Shown here piece after piece: positions 47,850 through 61,999 of a stretch of 64,000 nucleotides of DNA (position 1 is its first letter; each line of letters opens with the position of its first letter). The notes under the pieces were generated by a model. That model was not told the origin of the DNA. It did no database searches and saw nothing but the letters and a program-made list of their open reading frames with translations. The DNA is from Montifringilla adamsi (lineage: Eukaryota > Chordata > Aves > Passeriformes > Passeridae), in the NCBI GenBank assembly GCA_017590115.1, contig JAGGNK010010225.1, positions 4,836,001 through 4,900,000 on the forward strand, in the 5' to 3' direction. The position numbers and the translations under genes were made by a program.

Positions 47850-50800
47850 CTGATATAAAAGAAGAACAAACACAAAGAAAGCTAAATAGAAATATGCCCC
47901 TGCCATGTGGTTTTTGTGCTGTAATGAAAAAAATCCCTTTGTGCTGAGCTTAAGGTTGTTTTTCCCCACTGCTTGTCTCATTCAGCATCTATTTTCTGAA
48001 AAAGGGCAGATCATGGGCCATTGCTGGTTTCAGCTAGTGGGCATGGAAGTCTCAGCCCCTGTACTAAATTTCAATAGAAAACAAAGAGCATTTTCTGGTG
48101 TAGGGAGATGGTATATTTCATATTTGAAATTCCAGTCACTGCTCCCTGCACAAGCATCTTGATGTTTCTGAGTGAATCTGTTCGCAGTTTCATAGATTTC
48201 TGTCCTCTTGTAAAGCTTCTTCAAAATTTTTTTTCTGATCCTGTGTAAGGATGGCTGATAGGGGTCCTCATGAGCTCTGCTCTGTCTATGGGAGGGTTTT
48301 GTGTCAGGGGAGAGCTGGGTATTGGTACCTCCTGGGCATGGCACCACAGGTGCTCCATGAGCTAGCGCTGTGCCTGCCGCTGCCTTCCATCCCCCTCGGT
48401 GCTCCCGGCAGAAGGCTGCAATGGAAGAGGCTTTCTGTCAGGAGCACGGGGTAGCATCAGTGGCATGGCTCAGCAGACCTGCAGTTCTGAGTGAGAGGGA
48501 GAGATTTACAGACTTCATCACAGTCTGTAGAGCTGGGTGAGTGCTCAGCACCTCTCTTGCACCCACAGGCAGTCCAACAAGCTCTGCAGTGTTGTCTGTG
48601 CATATAGGCTGAATGCTCCTGCTTCAGCTCGGGAAAGTCAGAGATTCCTGCTCATTATGCAGCTCTGAAAGCATCAGGGTAGGATGTTTTTAGTGCCTTT
48701 TCAGGAGGTGATATATACCTGGAAGGGACATTCTTCTAATGGAGACAGTGTTGTTTATTGTGGGATACACAGGGAAGGCAGGTGGGACACAAACCCCTGA
48801 AGTACTACCAGGATAATGCAAGATAGGTCTTTCAAGAGAAATCATAAACATGTTTGGCACATACACACAATAAAGTGTCTCCTGTAAGACTCATTCTTCC
48901 AGTGTTGCCTAATCAATTTGGTACGCTGTTTTTGAAGGTTTGATTTCTTTTATGCCTTGTGTCTCCTTCTGGTATTCAGATGTCTGGCTGGTGAGGCCTT
49001 TTGATGCTATGTGTTGTATTTATAGCCCTTATGAACTTGTCTTGCAAAATCACTAGATTTTAATCACTTGCTTCTTTGAGAACTGAATCTTAAATATGCA
49101 GACTCCTTGGCACTTAGACAGCTTTATTTGTCTATCAAAATACATTAAAAACAAGTCATTCTATCGGAGCTGCTTATCTTGAAAGGGTTACTGATTAAGT
49201 TATCAGCTTTTTCCAGGGGCAGCACAGAGGTGAGTAACAGTAGATAGATGGACAGAAAGATTGGAAAAGAATTATTAATTTAAGTATCTTGGAGTCATAA
49301 ACTCCTGTTTTAGCAGAGCAAGTCTGCCATTATGTTTTGCTCTTTCTGCGGGAAGTTCTGGTCTCTCCAAGGCTGCTGCCGAGTGCCATTTTGAAAATCT
49401 TGTCAGGGATAATTGCTGTTGCGAAGGTAGACGTTCACACATTCTGGAAGATGCCTGGAATATAAAAATGGTGATGTCTCTAACTACCCATTTCCTTGCT
49501 TTTTCTCATCTTTTCCTGAAAGTTTGAAAAAGAGGTGTTAGAGAATGATGCTGGTAAAATGGATAGACTGCCCTTGAGTTTTTAAATTCCATCTTTTCTT
49601 TTTTTGTCTTTTGATTTCTTCTTTTCTTTGAATTTCCTGGATTTTTCTTTACCTTTTAAATTATTTTCTGTGGAGAGTTAAAATTCTCAGAGAGATTTCT
49701 AGGCATAGAATATGAACTATGCTAACTGAACAAAGAACAGTTCCTATTGAAGCCTGTCTGTGTGGCAGCTTGAACACAGAATGGAAGAAAATAGGATATT
49801 AAGAAGGAGCCTCAAAGATGCGATAAGTCCCCCCTTCTTTGCTACTAAAATACCTTAAAAATTGAGAGAAAGCTGATAAGGCAGTGTGTTGAAGATAGGC
49901 AATACACTATATAAAAGCATAAGTTTAGCTTTCAGCTTACATAATAGACAGGGGAAAATGTCACTCCAGATTATGCTAGTTGCACTAAATGCCTGTCTAT
50001 TAAAAGCAATTGAGTTTTTTTCCTGCTGTGCTGGCATATAGAGCTGCTGTCTGCTGTGCTGTAGCATTCAACCAACACAATTTCAGCTATGTTGATTTTT
50101 CTTTCCCTGAAACTCTGTCTGTCAGTCACTTTGCAGAACTTGCTTGGAATTACAGATATAAAAGTTGTGTGACAAGGAAGCAGGCTACTGTTTCATCAGT
50201 CTCTGCTTTTCAGTGTCTCTTCTTAGGGCAAAGCAGAATTTTAAGAGTTACAGAATGTCAATTCTTCAAGTGTTGTGCAGGCAAACTGCTACTTATGCTA
50301 ATTTTACTAGGTAAATTTTGGGGAATTTTGATCCTTAGCATTTATATTTAGTGGTAAAAATATGATATGTTTAGTTGAAGTGTTTAGAGGCACAGTACTT
50401 GAAATGGGCTGATGTAGCATTATGTACTATATCAGAAAAGGAGACAAACTTTTGCTATTGTTATTGTGACTTTTCTTCTGAAGCACAGGCAGAAGTTGTT
50501 TAATTTGTGAGCAATCTACAATATTTTTTCCTCCATTTAAGAAAGAGGTAATTTTTGTGTTTGTTTATTTGTTTGCTTTTAACTGGCTGGTTGAAAACCT
50601 TGACTGTTGTGTTTTGTTCTGCTTTGCTTTAGGAAAGAAAACTAGCCAAAGTAATCTTTCATTTTCTCCAAATTATGGTGCTACTCTGATAATAGTTAAG
50701 GAATTTATTTTTTGCTGGGTTTTGATACTAGACACAGGATCTTAAATTTTCAAAAGTGACTCATGATTTGGCGTAAGGCCATTTTAGAGTGCGTAACCCA

Positions 50801-51229
50801 AAACATCTGAAAGATGGTATTCAGTTCTTACTGGAAACAAGATTCCATTAAAGACGTTTCAGTTGGTCAGAGAAGTGCCCAAGCGTCCAAAATCACCACT
50901 CGTATGTGCAAACTGAACTTATTAGATTTAACAAGAAATTAGATTTGAAAGCTTTAGATAGTTTGAAAAAGTTAGAAGATTAAAATCAATCAGATTTTTA
51001 CATCTATCTGTAATTACATGATGCAATGTGATGATAGTATAATTTATGATATAATGTCATTTATTATAAAACAATTGTGCTATTATTGCCTGTATTAATG
51101 CAAGGGGAAGGAAAGCAGGCATAACTTATGGCTAGACAGTGTGTTAGGTTCCACTGTTTTGTGTGCCATAGAATCCCCTGTAATTTTTTGTGTACGGCAC
51201 TTACAAGACTGATTTTGTGGCTATTTCAT

Positions 51230-51640
51230 GGAATCACAGAATCATAGAATGGTTTGGGTTGGAAGGGGCCATGGGCAGAGATGCCTTCCACTTGATCAGG
51301 TTGCTCAAAGCCTTATCCAGCCTTGCGTTGAATATGTCCAGGGTTAGGGCATCCAGAACTTCTCTGGAAAACCTGTTCCCGTGCCTCCCCCTCCTAACAT
51401 CTTATCTAAGCCTACTCTGTTTCAGTTTAAAGCCATTCTGCCTTATCCTGTCCTTATGAAAAGTCCCTCTCCAGCTCTCTTGTAGGCTCCCTTTAGGTGC
51501 TGGAAGGTGCTGCAAGGTCACCCCAGAGCCTTCTCTTCTTCAGCCTGAACAACCTCAACTCTCTCAGCCTGTCTTCATCAGAGCAGTTTTCCAGCCCTCT
51601 TACCATCTTCATGGCCTCCTCTGGACTCTCTCTAACAGGA
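51230..51640 (-). mobile_element. CR1 LINE 3' fragment, about 410 bp
   Basis: It starts with GGAATCACAGAATCATAGAA, the reverse complement of the CR1 terminal octamers, then TGGTTTGGGTTGGAAGGGGC. It continues through diagnostic CR1 antisense segments: TTGCTCAAAGCCTTATCCAG, CAGTTTAAAGCCATTCTGCC, AAAAGTCCCTCTCCAGCTCT, CAGCCTGAACAACCTCAACT and GGCCTCCTCTGGACTCTCTC. The element is on the minus strand with its 3' end at the low coordinate. It is the longest and best preserved CR1 in the window, but it is 5'-truncated and non-coding here. Confidence 0.93.
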
Positions 51641-52656
51641 AGTTGCTAAGCAGCCTGACATAAAAGAAAAAACTAAATCTTACGGAGCAAAATGTAAGAC
51701 CTAGCAAAGGTTCTTAAAACAGCAGCATCAAAATCAAGTGTCATCAAATGACAATTTATATATTGATAGATAAAAGTGGTGTGCTGTGTTTATTTCTGCC
51801 AAGGAAACATTGCTCAGATTTTTGTCACCGGTAGCTACCTGTGAGGATAATCTGAACCAGTACATTGTCTCCAAAATACATCTGTGAAGACAGTCCTTAA
51901 GCATGAGCTTGTTGGTCTATTGCATTCCCAAACGCTGGCCAATTCTCTTAAATGCTAAAATAATCAGGAAAATAATTTGAATGTTATAGATAAGATCTGA
52001 TTTCAGATAGATGAGACTGTCACAGTCATATTTTGTGTTTTCAGCATAATTTTCATCACAGCACGAAATGGAAATTAAAAAATTATTTAAGAGTTCACCA
52101 TGGATGTGTCCTATGGGTCAGTTTTTCAGTTCATTACTGTTCTGAATGAAGGAAGCAGGTACAAAACAGAAGGAAATTTAAAATAGTTCCATGAAACAAG
52201 GAGCTGCACATCAAATAATCTGTTAGTAAGTGTCAGCATCCAGTGGAAGATGTGTTCATAGTTAATAATTTTGATTCTTTATCGGTGAGGAAACCACAGA
52301 GTGTTCTGTCCAAGTTCTTAAAGATGCCATCCAAAATGCCGTCCAAGATTTTGATTAAAACAGAGTACGCCTTTTGCACAATGAGTTGTTGTGGCTGGAT
52401 CTAATTAACAATGAACAATTGCAACCATGAGAGAACAAAATAAAATAATGATTCAGATAAATTATAGAGCTTTTCCATTACGTAGTCCATATGACTGATC
52501 CCAAATACAAAAATTGCAGATTGTATTTTGTTTTAATTTCAGGGTTAAACACCAAAGATGAAATATTTTATGTAGCAAAAGCTCTTTTGGTTTGTAAAAT
52601 TGAAAATGTGGCTTTCTAATCCGTTGTAGCTTAGCTGTTAAATTTACTTGCTTTGT

Positions 52657-52800
52657 CATAGAATCACAGAATATCCTGACTGGAAGGGACCATGGAGTTG
52701 GACAAGGATCATGGAGTCCAACTCCTTGCCCTGTACAGGACAGCTCCAAGAATCACACCATGTGTCTGAAAGCATTGTTCAAACACTTCTTGAACCCCTT
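52657..52800 (-). mobile_element. CR1 LINE 3' fragment, different subfamily
   Basis: TCATAGAATCACAGAATATC at the left edge is the CR1 terminal repeat in antisense. It is followed by GGAAGGGACC, GGATCATGGAGTCCAACTCC, CTGTACAGGACAGCTCCAAG and CACACCATGTGTCTGAAAGC, which match an older CR1 subfamily than the copy at 51230. A small internal duplication-like segment (GTTGGACAAGGATCATGGAGT) interrupts it. It ends near CTTCTTGAACCCC. Confidence 0.88.
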
Positions 52801-55471
52801 CCTTTTAAACAAGAAAGTGAACAATTATGAAAACATTTTCTGAATGAAATGGAAGAGAGAGAAAGTAGAGTGTTTTGTGACTTAATATTGCCTATGGACA
52901 TGGAATCATGCATCAGTGGGATCAGGTTGGAAGACAATGAACCTCTGCTTTTGTCCCCTATTTTCCTGTCCCTCTCCTCTGCAGCAGGCTTTGGGCACCT
53001 CCTGTCACCACCAGCTTGATGCTGCTGTGGAAGGATAGTAGAGGTGATGCTGCCCGTTCCTCCCTCCAGTCAAATTGTGAGCACTCAGCCCCCTTGTGCC
53101 TTGGGTTTGCTCCAGCTGCCTCCTACCACTTTATTTCTCCCTGTGCATTTCTGTCCCACTGCCTTCCTGCAGCCCTGAGTGGTTCAGGGATCCATGCCAG
53201 AAGTCAAAACGTTGTAATTAGTATATTAAAAAAAAAGGTTATAATTGGGAAACATATTACTAGTGCAACTGGCGTCTTTTGCATGGATCTGGAATTCCCT
53301 TGACCATCTAATTAATGCCTGTCTCCAGAAAAGCAATTAATAATAAAGTAGTGGATTTTTTTTTGGTCATACATTGCACTAGCAACTGTTCCAATGTGTT
53401 CAGGTGTAACCTTAAAAAACCAGAATTTCATGTTACTGATACCAATAATCAGCTATTTAAGAAATCTAAACTAGGAAAATGAATCAGTGATCTTAAGGAA
53501 AGAGGTTTGGAAAATAATTGCAATTTTATTTACTGTATTTGCTTGAATAACTGTCAGATTCTCCCATTTTAGTTTACCAATAAGCTAGTAAGGTCAAAAC
53601 AATCTCAGAATAAATTTATACAAAATATTTTGGCTTTGTGATTCCCAGCTCCATGTGAGGAGATATAGAAATCATTGTGACTTAACAAGAGTAGGAACTG
53701 TGGTGACCATTACTAAAAAGAAAAAATTGTATCACATAGTAAAATAACTTCTCAGCTACATTCTGCTCATGGAATATATTGAAGTGAAGCCTATCATCTT
53801 CAATTCAGACAGTGGGATGTTTGAAGTCATCTTTGCTTTTGTGTTTTCTTACTGTTGGGACAAGCTGGCTGGCAGCCAGCTTCAAAGCATCCTCAGGGCA
53901 CAGCTGTAGCTGGAGTGGGTCCCCTGGGGAATGCTGTGCAACCAGCCACAGGTCTCTGGTGTATTGGGAGCACCTGTCCTTGGGATGTTGCTGGTGAAAC
54001 AGGAGATCCAAAATACTGGCTGCATCTCCCATGGTTTAGAGCATCCTGCTCCTGTGTGTCCAAGAGCCTGATGGACCAGTGGAAAGGCAAGACTATGTTT
54101 TTTGTCCTTGGTGTGTGTTATTTAATGGGTGTGTTGTCACTGGTGCTGGTGTCCTTGCAGGAGCCTGAGCTGTAGCCAGGGTGGGCTCCTCGCTCCGCGG
54201 CTCTGCTCGTGCCTGTCGCGCACCCACCAGTGCGGCTGCTGGGCACGGCACGCTCCACCTCTGGCTCTGCTCCCCACTCGCTGCCAAGGCTTGCAGCAGC
54301 TGACGTGCTTTGGCTGCTTGCTGGAGTGCATCATCTGCCTTTAGTGTGGCTTGTTTCGGGCTCAGGGTTTGCTCTGCTTGTTCATCATCATTTGCTAACC
54401 ATAAAACAGGTATACGCTACCAGCTTCAGCCTGCGTAGGGGAGCTTGGCAGAGTCTGCGGGCATCCTTTAGCATGACATGCATTTAAAATCCCTTTTATG
54501 GTAAAAAAAACCCTTATAAGCAGTGGTAATGCTCAGAGGATTTCTTTTAAAAAAAGTTATTTTGCGTATAGTATTTCTTTTAATACATCCTTACGCATAA
54601 ACCGTCTCAGTATAATTACAGCTTTGTAAATCCCCATTATTTGTTCTCTCTTTATAACAAAGGATTTATCTGTTGAGTTACAATTGCAAGTACCTCATAA
54701 ACCCAGCAGCTGAGTATTATCTGTGATATACTGGAAGAAACAAGAAAATGCCACCATCATTCTAAAAATACAGAAGTGTAAATGAAGCCTTTTTTTATGG
54801 AGCATCCAAAGTGAGGGAAATACCACTTTGCCCTTGCTTGCTAGTTGTGCACTCCAAAGTTTTCAGTGTGCATGAAGCCAGTTTTGAATCTGAATACCTT
54901 GATAGATTTTTTTTTTTTTTGTTCTGTGTTTCTTTGGTAGAAATAAACACAAAAGGCAGTTCCAATGGATTGGGTTTGGTACATTACTACATAGCTCGTA
55001 AACAAATATCTTACTCAGTCAGTTTGTCTCTTAATTGGAGTTTAGTCCTATTCCACCTTTCCAAAAAAACCTTCTGAAGCTTCAGCATATTTGACCTTAG
55101 CTCCAGAAAATAAAGCAAAAGCAAATATAGTTTCTGAAGGCTTTTATCCTGTTAGCTTAGCCAGAAAACCTTGATTCAACAAGATTATGAATTTATTCAT
55201 AGTTGGTTATCACTGGCAAATGATGTTGTTGTCACTAACAATGTTTTCCACCGCCTCTCCACAGAAGATGAAGTTAGGCAGCTGCAGACACTAATGAAAC
55301 ATAACTCAGTTTAAGTGAAGATTTATGTTTGCTCTATATACTGGGCACAGGGAGACATTTTCCAAAGCCCTTTTTTAGAAATACCTGTTTCTGTTTCATT
55401 GCATATTTCTTATATTGGCAACCAAAACTGTCATTTGAAAAACACTTCCCAGCAGAACTGTGGGCCTGATC

Positions 55472-55494
55472 ATTGTACAACGTTGTTGTACAAT
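55472..55494. repeat. Perfect 10-bp inverted repeat
   Basis: ATTGTACAAC and GTTGTACAAT are exact reverse complements separated by GTT. Each arm contains TTGTACAA, itself a palindrome, so the site is symmetrical at two scales. Confidence 0.75.
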
Positions 55495-58400
55495 ACACCT
55501 TCAAATCTTTTTGGAGTCCCATAAATAAGAAGAAATAACTATTCTCTTTAAGCTTAAGTTCACTGACTTTCAAATGTCAGATTTCCATTTTATTTATTCT
55601 TTGGGTACTGTTCATAGCTCTCAATATGCAGTATGCAGAGCTTAAGGCCATTTCTTGCTCAAATCATGCAGCCTGTGCCACAGTTCTGGACTGCATTGGG
55701 ACAATTTACTGGGACACATCCTATACATGGGACTTAAGGTAGGGCACGTGCCATACAGGTAGGAAAAAATAGAAGAAAGAAATGTAACAAAAAAACATAT
55801 CCTAAACTCAAAGCAGTTAGTGTGCTACAGACCAGTTCACAATATTTTTCTGCCATTAAATGTGTGTATTAAACATTTGCTTTCATGGAACTTGCCTTAA
55901 TTTTGGATGGAATTACCCTGACAGCTGCATTCCAGTGTGCAGGTGTGATGGTTGTCATCCACCATCTAAGAAGAGCAGAACAGCACCAGTTATTAGAAAA
56001 AGCAGTGCAGGGAAAAAAATTACATGTTCTGGATGTATCATGAGTTGGAGGCTGCCAGGCTTTATTAAGTTCTAGGATGTGTTGGGTTGGTAGTGACACC
56101 TTGGAAAAGATAACATAACAAAGTCTGTCATGTTTTTTCTAGGACTCAATAATGAACTTTACTGGCTGGGGATATTATGCAGCAATACTTACTGAACATT
56201 TGTCCTTCAAGATACTAGCTTATTTAATTCGACCATCTCACAGAAGATAAACCTGGGACAATTAAGAAAATCATAATCATTCACTTGTCAGTGGGGTGAT
56301 TACAAGCAGTAAGGTATAGGCTTTCTGAGAAAAAGCATGAAGGTCCAAGTCTTGTCTCTGCAGTGCATTCTTTATGCTTACTCAGACATATGGACAATGA
56401 TTAAAATCAGGCATCTGGTGTAAAGCAAGCTGAGTCTAAGGATGATTGAATGGCTGAAGAAACCTGGTTTTGGCTGTCTCAGCTTATCTGCTCCCTTGGT
56501 TCCTCTTCAGTAAGTTGGCAGGGGAGGGGAGAAGATTCCAGGGTGCTGTTTGTACCATCAATCTCAGAAGTGGTGACCGCCACCAACAGTTGCAGTATAT
56601 GGTTAAACACACGTGGGATGAATACCCCTGAGTTCCCAAAAATTGCCATATCAACATCGTCAGACATTGCATATAAAGCTTGAAGGTTCCCCTTAGATTT
56701 GACTATTAGCTGGTTGGCTTTTTAAAGTTTTTAAGTTTAATAATTAAAAAATATGTGTGAAGGCTTGTTTTCAACATCCTGATGCTTTTCACGCTTGAGT
56801 CTTTGGTCCTACACAAGGTTTTCAGGGCTAAGTGGAATGCAGGGTTTCTCATCAGCTACAGTGTATTGTGCTTTCTGTGGCACAGGGCCAGGCCCTATGG
56901 AGATGACATCCTTAAATATCTTTCAGAGAAAGTAAATAACTGGATTTAGGGCATCTGATTATGTTATGTACAGAGAAAATAGCTGCCCTTTTCTGGGATC
57001 TGCTTATTTCTCTTGAATTCAATTAATTCTTACCTTACAAAAATGCATTAGCTTTTCTTTTTAATGACATAAGCAATGTACTTTTTCTATAAAGAGTAGT
57101 AGAGTAAGTTTGAAGATTTTAAACAATTATTTTTGGTACAGTTTTTATACTAAAGTAAAGGTAAATTGATTTATCATTGTACTTTTCAAAGTCAAGAAGA
57201 ATTGCGACATTAACATTTCTAATGTAAATACAATGTACTGTAATAGAACTTGAAGGTCTACTAGCCAAAGTGTATTTAATTTTGTTAATTCTTCATTAAA
57301 GCAGAGAATTGTAATGGAAATGTTGGCAAAACAGGACTGCAGACATTACTGTCTGTGGACTCATCATTTACTGGAGAGGATAATAGCTTCTGGACAGCGT
57401 TTTTGTAGCATTTTCTGTAAAGCAGCTTTGAGCTCTTTGGTATGGTCTGAACAAACATACAGCAGTAGCAATGGTTATTTTTCTTTCCACATTATACCAT
57501 CTCTAAGCAGCTGGGACAAGCTACCTGGCTGATGTTTATGACTTATATCCAGGAGGACGACCAGCTTCCAAAAAAATCACTGAAGTCCTTGATTTCTATG
57601 ACAGCCAGTCACCAAGTGCAGTAATAAATAGTGACTCTTTCTTGGGCACTTTTTTGGGGAGCAGGACAGATGTGAGATGGTGGCTCTTGGCTGGTCATGC
57701 TGGTGGGGCAGCAGAGCACATATTCCACTTGCATTTGGCAGTCCCTATACAGGCAGGTATAGCTGTGGGTGGAGTTACATGCAGTTTTTTGGCAACAGTG
57801 GTTAATTTTTAATCTGTATGTATGCTTTAAGTGGAGCTGTTTTATGAGTTTTCTGCCTCCCAGCTATGATCTTGTTCTTGCTGTCCAACCTAAACACAGA
57901 CTTTCTTCTGCCCTTTTATCCTGCACAGAGCCTATACCTGCATGCTGATTGTGATTAGCATTGCAGTGGTGGTAAACATTCTCAGGATGCATCCCTGAGT
58001 CCCAGAGTTCAGACTGTGCACACGCGGTGCCTCACAGCGCCAAGCAATCCAAGGCGTGCTGTGTAGAGTTCCAGAACTGGGAATGCCTGTCACAGATTAG
58101 ACTTTGGCATGCTGCAGTCATGGCTTTTCACTCTGCAGAGTGCATGGCATGACTTGTTAACTACTGCAGATACTGGAACTGTGAAATCAAATGGTCTTGA
58201 GTCAAGACTGGTGGGGCAGGAAGAATTAAATTAACTTTCTGTGCCAGCAGAGTTCCTTGCATCTTGAGGAAGAGCTTTGTTGAGGGAGGTCAGTGAGATT
58301 TTTCCCTGCTGTCCTTTTCTTTCCCCTATGTTTTTGTTCTTTTTTACTCCACCTCCACTGACATGCTTTTAATTCTGACTGGGAGCTGCTAAACAGAAGA

Positions 58401-59268
58401 ACTGAAAGCCAAACTCACTGGAGCAGCTTTAAGAATGAATTTATCTCCCGGTCAGGATTTCTCATCCCCCACTCCTTTCTTTTTCCTTCCTTGGCTCTGA
58501 TGGAATGAGAATTCTCTGGCTTTTCCAGGCCTGGGTGGCTTTCTGGGATCTTTTGTGAAAAAGGAAATTGTAGTTAGTTTGTTCACTCAGTCCCTTTGTG
58601 GATTTCTGAACACCAGAGCATCCTGCAGGCACTAAAAAAGTAAACTGAAATAAATTCTGGGGTGAATCTGTCTGGAGGACTGAATAGATGTCCATCTTTT
58701 GGTAACTTTGTTTTTTTTTCCTAAATGAAGATGTCTGTGATGGGTGTGAGGAGCTTGAAAGTAAGTTTTAATAGGATGAACAGGATTTGATGGATAAGAA
58801 GGAAAGTATAACAAGTACTGCTCTCATCCCTAATCTGATATCTGTTCGAAGACTTAGGCAGAATATGTGCTTTATATCTAAATTTTCTGAAGAGCACCTG
58901 GATGTCTCTTCTCCTACTGTGTACTGGATAAGTGTTGGATTATACGGAAATAAGTTGTTTTAGCTAATTGTGTGTTTTCCTTTTTGGGATCAAACCCGTA
59001 TTTTAGTTAACGACAAGTTATGTTCAGTTTTTCAGTTTCTGCTAAACAGCATACAACTAAAAAGGTGAAATAATATGACTAAAACAAAAAGGAACATTTT
59101 TACTTGTACAACTCCATGCAGTCAGGGATTTTCTGTGTGTTAAAGTAGGAAATTTTCATCTATGTCTATTCTGCTGTCTGATCATTTTAGCAGTATTGGT
59201 TTCCTGTGGTTCAACAAGTCAGTGGTGACTCTCCCTTAAGAAAAATCATGAGCAGCTTCAGTAGCAAT

Positions 59269-59316
59269 GTACATTGTTTTAACAATCTCTAGGTACATTG
59301 TTTTAACAACCTCAGT
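59269..59316. repeat. 24-nt tandem duplication
   Basis: GTACATTGTTTTAACAA occurs twice in direct tandem with a 24-nt period, and the last few bases of each unit differ (TCTCTAG versus CCTCAGT). This is a local duplication of recent to moderate age. Confidence 0.85.
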
Positions 59317-61999
59317 AGGTTTTTTTAGTGTTAATTATAGTATTTATAAAACTGAGAATGTTCATACATTGTTCTGAAAAACATGGAACTTGAAAAAATA
59401 TTTACAATTTTTTTTATTTTATTTTTTTTTTAATACTGGGGTTGAAAGGATAATTGTAAATACCCTGATGAATTTACAGAGCCTCTTGTCACTGAGTGTG
59501 GACAGTTGTCTGCTTAGTTTAACTTAATGGTGCTGATGTGCCTTTGAGGCAGTCTGGTAGAATCCTCCTAGAGTCTGTCCAAAGTTAACACATTTGGTGA
59601 CTGGCAGCAAGTATAGTTTTTACTGTAAAGAGGCATATGCTTAGCAAGATGACACATCTGAATATTGCAATGTAAATGTCCTCACTTTTTTTACTTTTTT
59701 TTTTTTTCCCTGTAATGCTCTCCCCCTCCATCTAAGCAGTAGGCATTAAGTTTGAAGGCAGTGCAAGCAGTTAACAGGAGATATATTTTAATTTTAAATT
59801 CTTTGCCAAGGTGTCCAAGGCAGATAAGCAGGAAACCTAGTAAGTCTTCTGCAGGGACCTTTGAATGCTTGAACCTCACTTATGCAGTGTTGTTTTGGAC
59901 ACACTGGAGGAGAGGTTATCTCCACTTGGATAAAAGCCAGATCTTCGGAGGCTAGAAGCTTCCTGCTACCTGATGGAGATAGTAATTGGTCCTCTTGAAG
60001 AAATGTCTGCTGAGACCATTGGGCTAGACAGGCAGCAGGGCCCATGAGAACCTGTGGTAGGAGATGCTCATGGCCCTCATTATAGCTTGTCCTGTTATCA
60101 ACAGCTAGATCAGATAAGGAAAACTTATGCAAATTGTTTTTTTAAGTATGCTAGGGTGTTTTTTGTTTTTTTTTTTCTGGGAGTCATAAACTCTGCCAAA
60201 GTAAGCTTTCATTCTTCTTTTAAAAGTATGTAGGATGCGTTAAATATGCTTCAAAGCAGCTTGCACTGTGAGTGTTTCTAGCATAGAAATACTTTGCTTT
60301 AAAACTGTGGATCTTGTCACAAGTCCAAGATGACTTTTAGTCTTCTTCAGACTTGCTTCTGTACCTGCTTTATATTTAAAACAGGCTAGCCTGTAAGGTA
60401 CTCCTATCCCTTCCCAGAAAGGACCATTCTGTTCCCAGAAGCTTGGTGCTGTGGAGCACAGTAGTATTGTGACAGGTGAGTAATAGAGAATCAGGGATGC
60501 AATATGTCCTCAGTTGCACTCTGGCTAGCTTCAATGGGTGTTTTGCATGAGAAAAGTAAGAAGGATTTGGCTCGTGCTGTAATAAATCCCACTCAATCCT
60601 ATTGAAATCCTGCATAGCATCCAGTGATAAAATACTTACTGGTTCTGTCCCTTGATTTCTGCGTGCAAAATCTTTCTTAAATTACCTTTTTTGGGTGACC
60701 CACACCTGAAGCTAGACAGGTAAATATGAACTAATCTGGTACTGATGGATGTTTTTAATAGCTGATTATCAGGGGGAACCATAGAAGAATTAAACCTATG
60801 AGGATTTTATGTTTGACTAAGTAATTAAGTGACCTTATAGTTATTCTTTTTCCTTTAAAGGTAAGCATGTGAAGGTACTCTGTTGTGGGAAATCAGACTT
60901 TGTAAATGTCAGCTCTCATGAGCTGACTCATAAAAATGGGATCTCATGGCTTTTCTCAAAATGGGTGGTTAATCCAGTGATTTACTGCGCTCCAGGAATG
61001 TCTTTCTTTAAGTTTACCTGTTCCATGTGTGAAATAGTCTCATTTTATGAGTCTCTCAGAAATATCAGGTGACCATACCTTAAATGAACGGAAGAGGCGC
61101 TTCTACTAATCTCTTAAGCTTTGTTTCCCTCAGATTGACAGATTCATTCCTAGAAGACTCTGTTTGAACCCTGCTGCCCCCAAATCTCTGTATTTTCACT
61201 GTAGAGCAAATAACTCATCTCTTCAACCATTGCATTGATTGCATGCTTTGAGGCCAAGCTTCGAATTTGTCCTTGGCAAAGATGAACAAGGTCTCTCGTT
61301 GTTTTCTCTTCATCTGTAAATCTCTAACCATACTGACTGATGGCTAATGAAGTGTACAGAAAGTGCAAGAGGTTGAGATGCTTTGCCTGTGACTCAGCAT
61401 GATTTTCTCTGCTTTTCAACAAATACTGCTAATAATTGTCAGCTTTTATTAGACTTGGCTTTTTGTTTTCTATTTTGTACTGTATATTATGCTAATTTAG
61501 AAAATGAAATAAGAAAAAGTGTGATTTTATTCTTGCATGCATTGGTGACAAAAAAAAAGCCCATTTACTTTAGAGTTACCAGAATCCAATCCCCCGTTAT
61601 AATGCTGATGTTTGCAAATAGTTCTCCCCAGTTGTAAAGGACTGAAAAAAAAACCTCATAAAGAAATAAAAGGTTAATTAATATTTTTGCATGCCTCACT
61701 ATTCATTGATTGTTCTGAGTTATGCCTGAACTTTCCCAGAATACTCTTAAAGCTTTTTTGTTTTTTGATTTTGTGATGTGTGTTGACAAATGTGTCATAC
61801 AGAGCAGCTGAGCTGAAATAGGTGTTTATTGAAATGGCTTGATGCTTTCATTCTTCTAAACTGCCACTGACCCTACCTGTTTAGGGTTTGAGCAGAAAAT
61901 AGCTACTTTTAAAAAAACCTTCCAGGCTGAGAAACACTTTAAATGGGCATACTGCAATGAAAACCCATCTTATAATAGAAAATACCAAATGTCCAATGA

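Larger units (their letters stand above)
40127..51229. other. Non-coding sequence between CR1 copies
   Basis: No known gene. It holds candidate small exons (42545-42610 plus; 47792-47849 minus), three notable inverted repeats or hairpins (42297-42331, 44749-44773, 44996-45013), AT microsatellites (43781-43811, 45078-45175) and two candidate conserved non-coding stretches (41040-41350, 46360-46640). A long minus-strand open frame (47405-47875, 156 codons) has no recognised domain. Confidence 0.5.
52801..61999. other. Non-coding sequence, no gene recognised
   Basis: Open frames are short and occur on both strands. A mildly GC-rich patch at about 54170-54320 has a few CpGs but is not an island. 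There are T-rich tracts around 59400-59430, a 24-nt tandem duplication at 59269-59316 and a 10-bp perfect hairpin at 55472-55494. No splice-flanked conserved exon was identified. Confidence 0.5.

Noticed and set aside
49200..49240. 13-nt microexon candidate (TTTTTCCAG / GAG|GTGAGT)
   Set aside because: The splice sites are good, but 13 nt is below the usual efficient size, does not preserve frame, and nothing else supports it.
54170..54320. GC-rich patch as a third CpG island
   Set aside because: Only a handful of CpGs over about 150 bp with no sharp boundary. Too small and weak for an island.
60370..60480. Plus-strand exon candidate ending at GACAG|GTGAGT
   Set aside because: All three frames contain stops and the acceptor is purine-rich. 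At best it is a cryptic donor.
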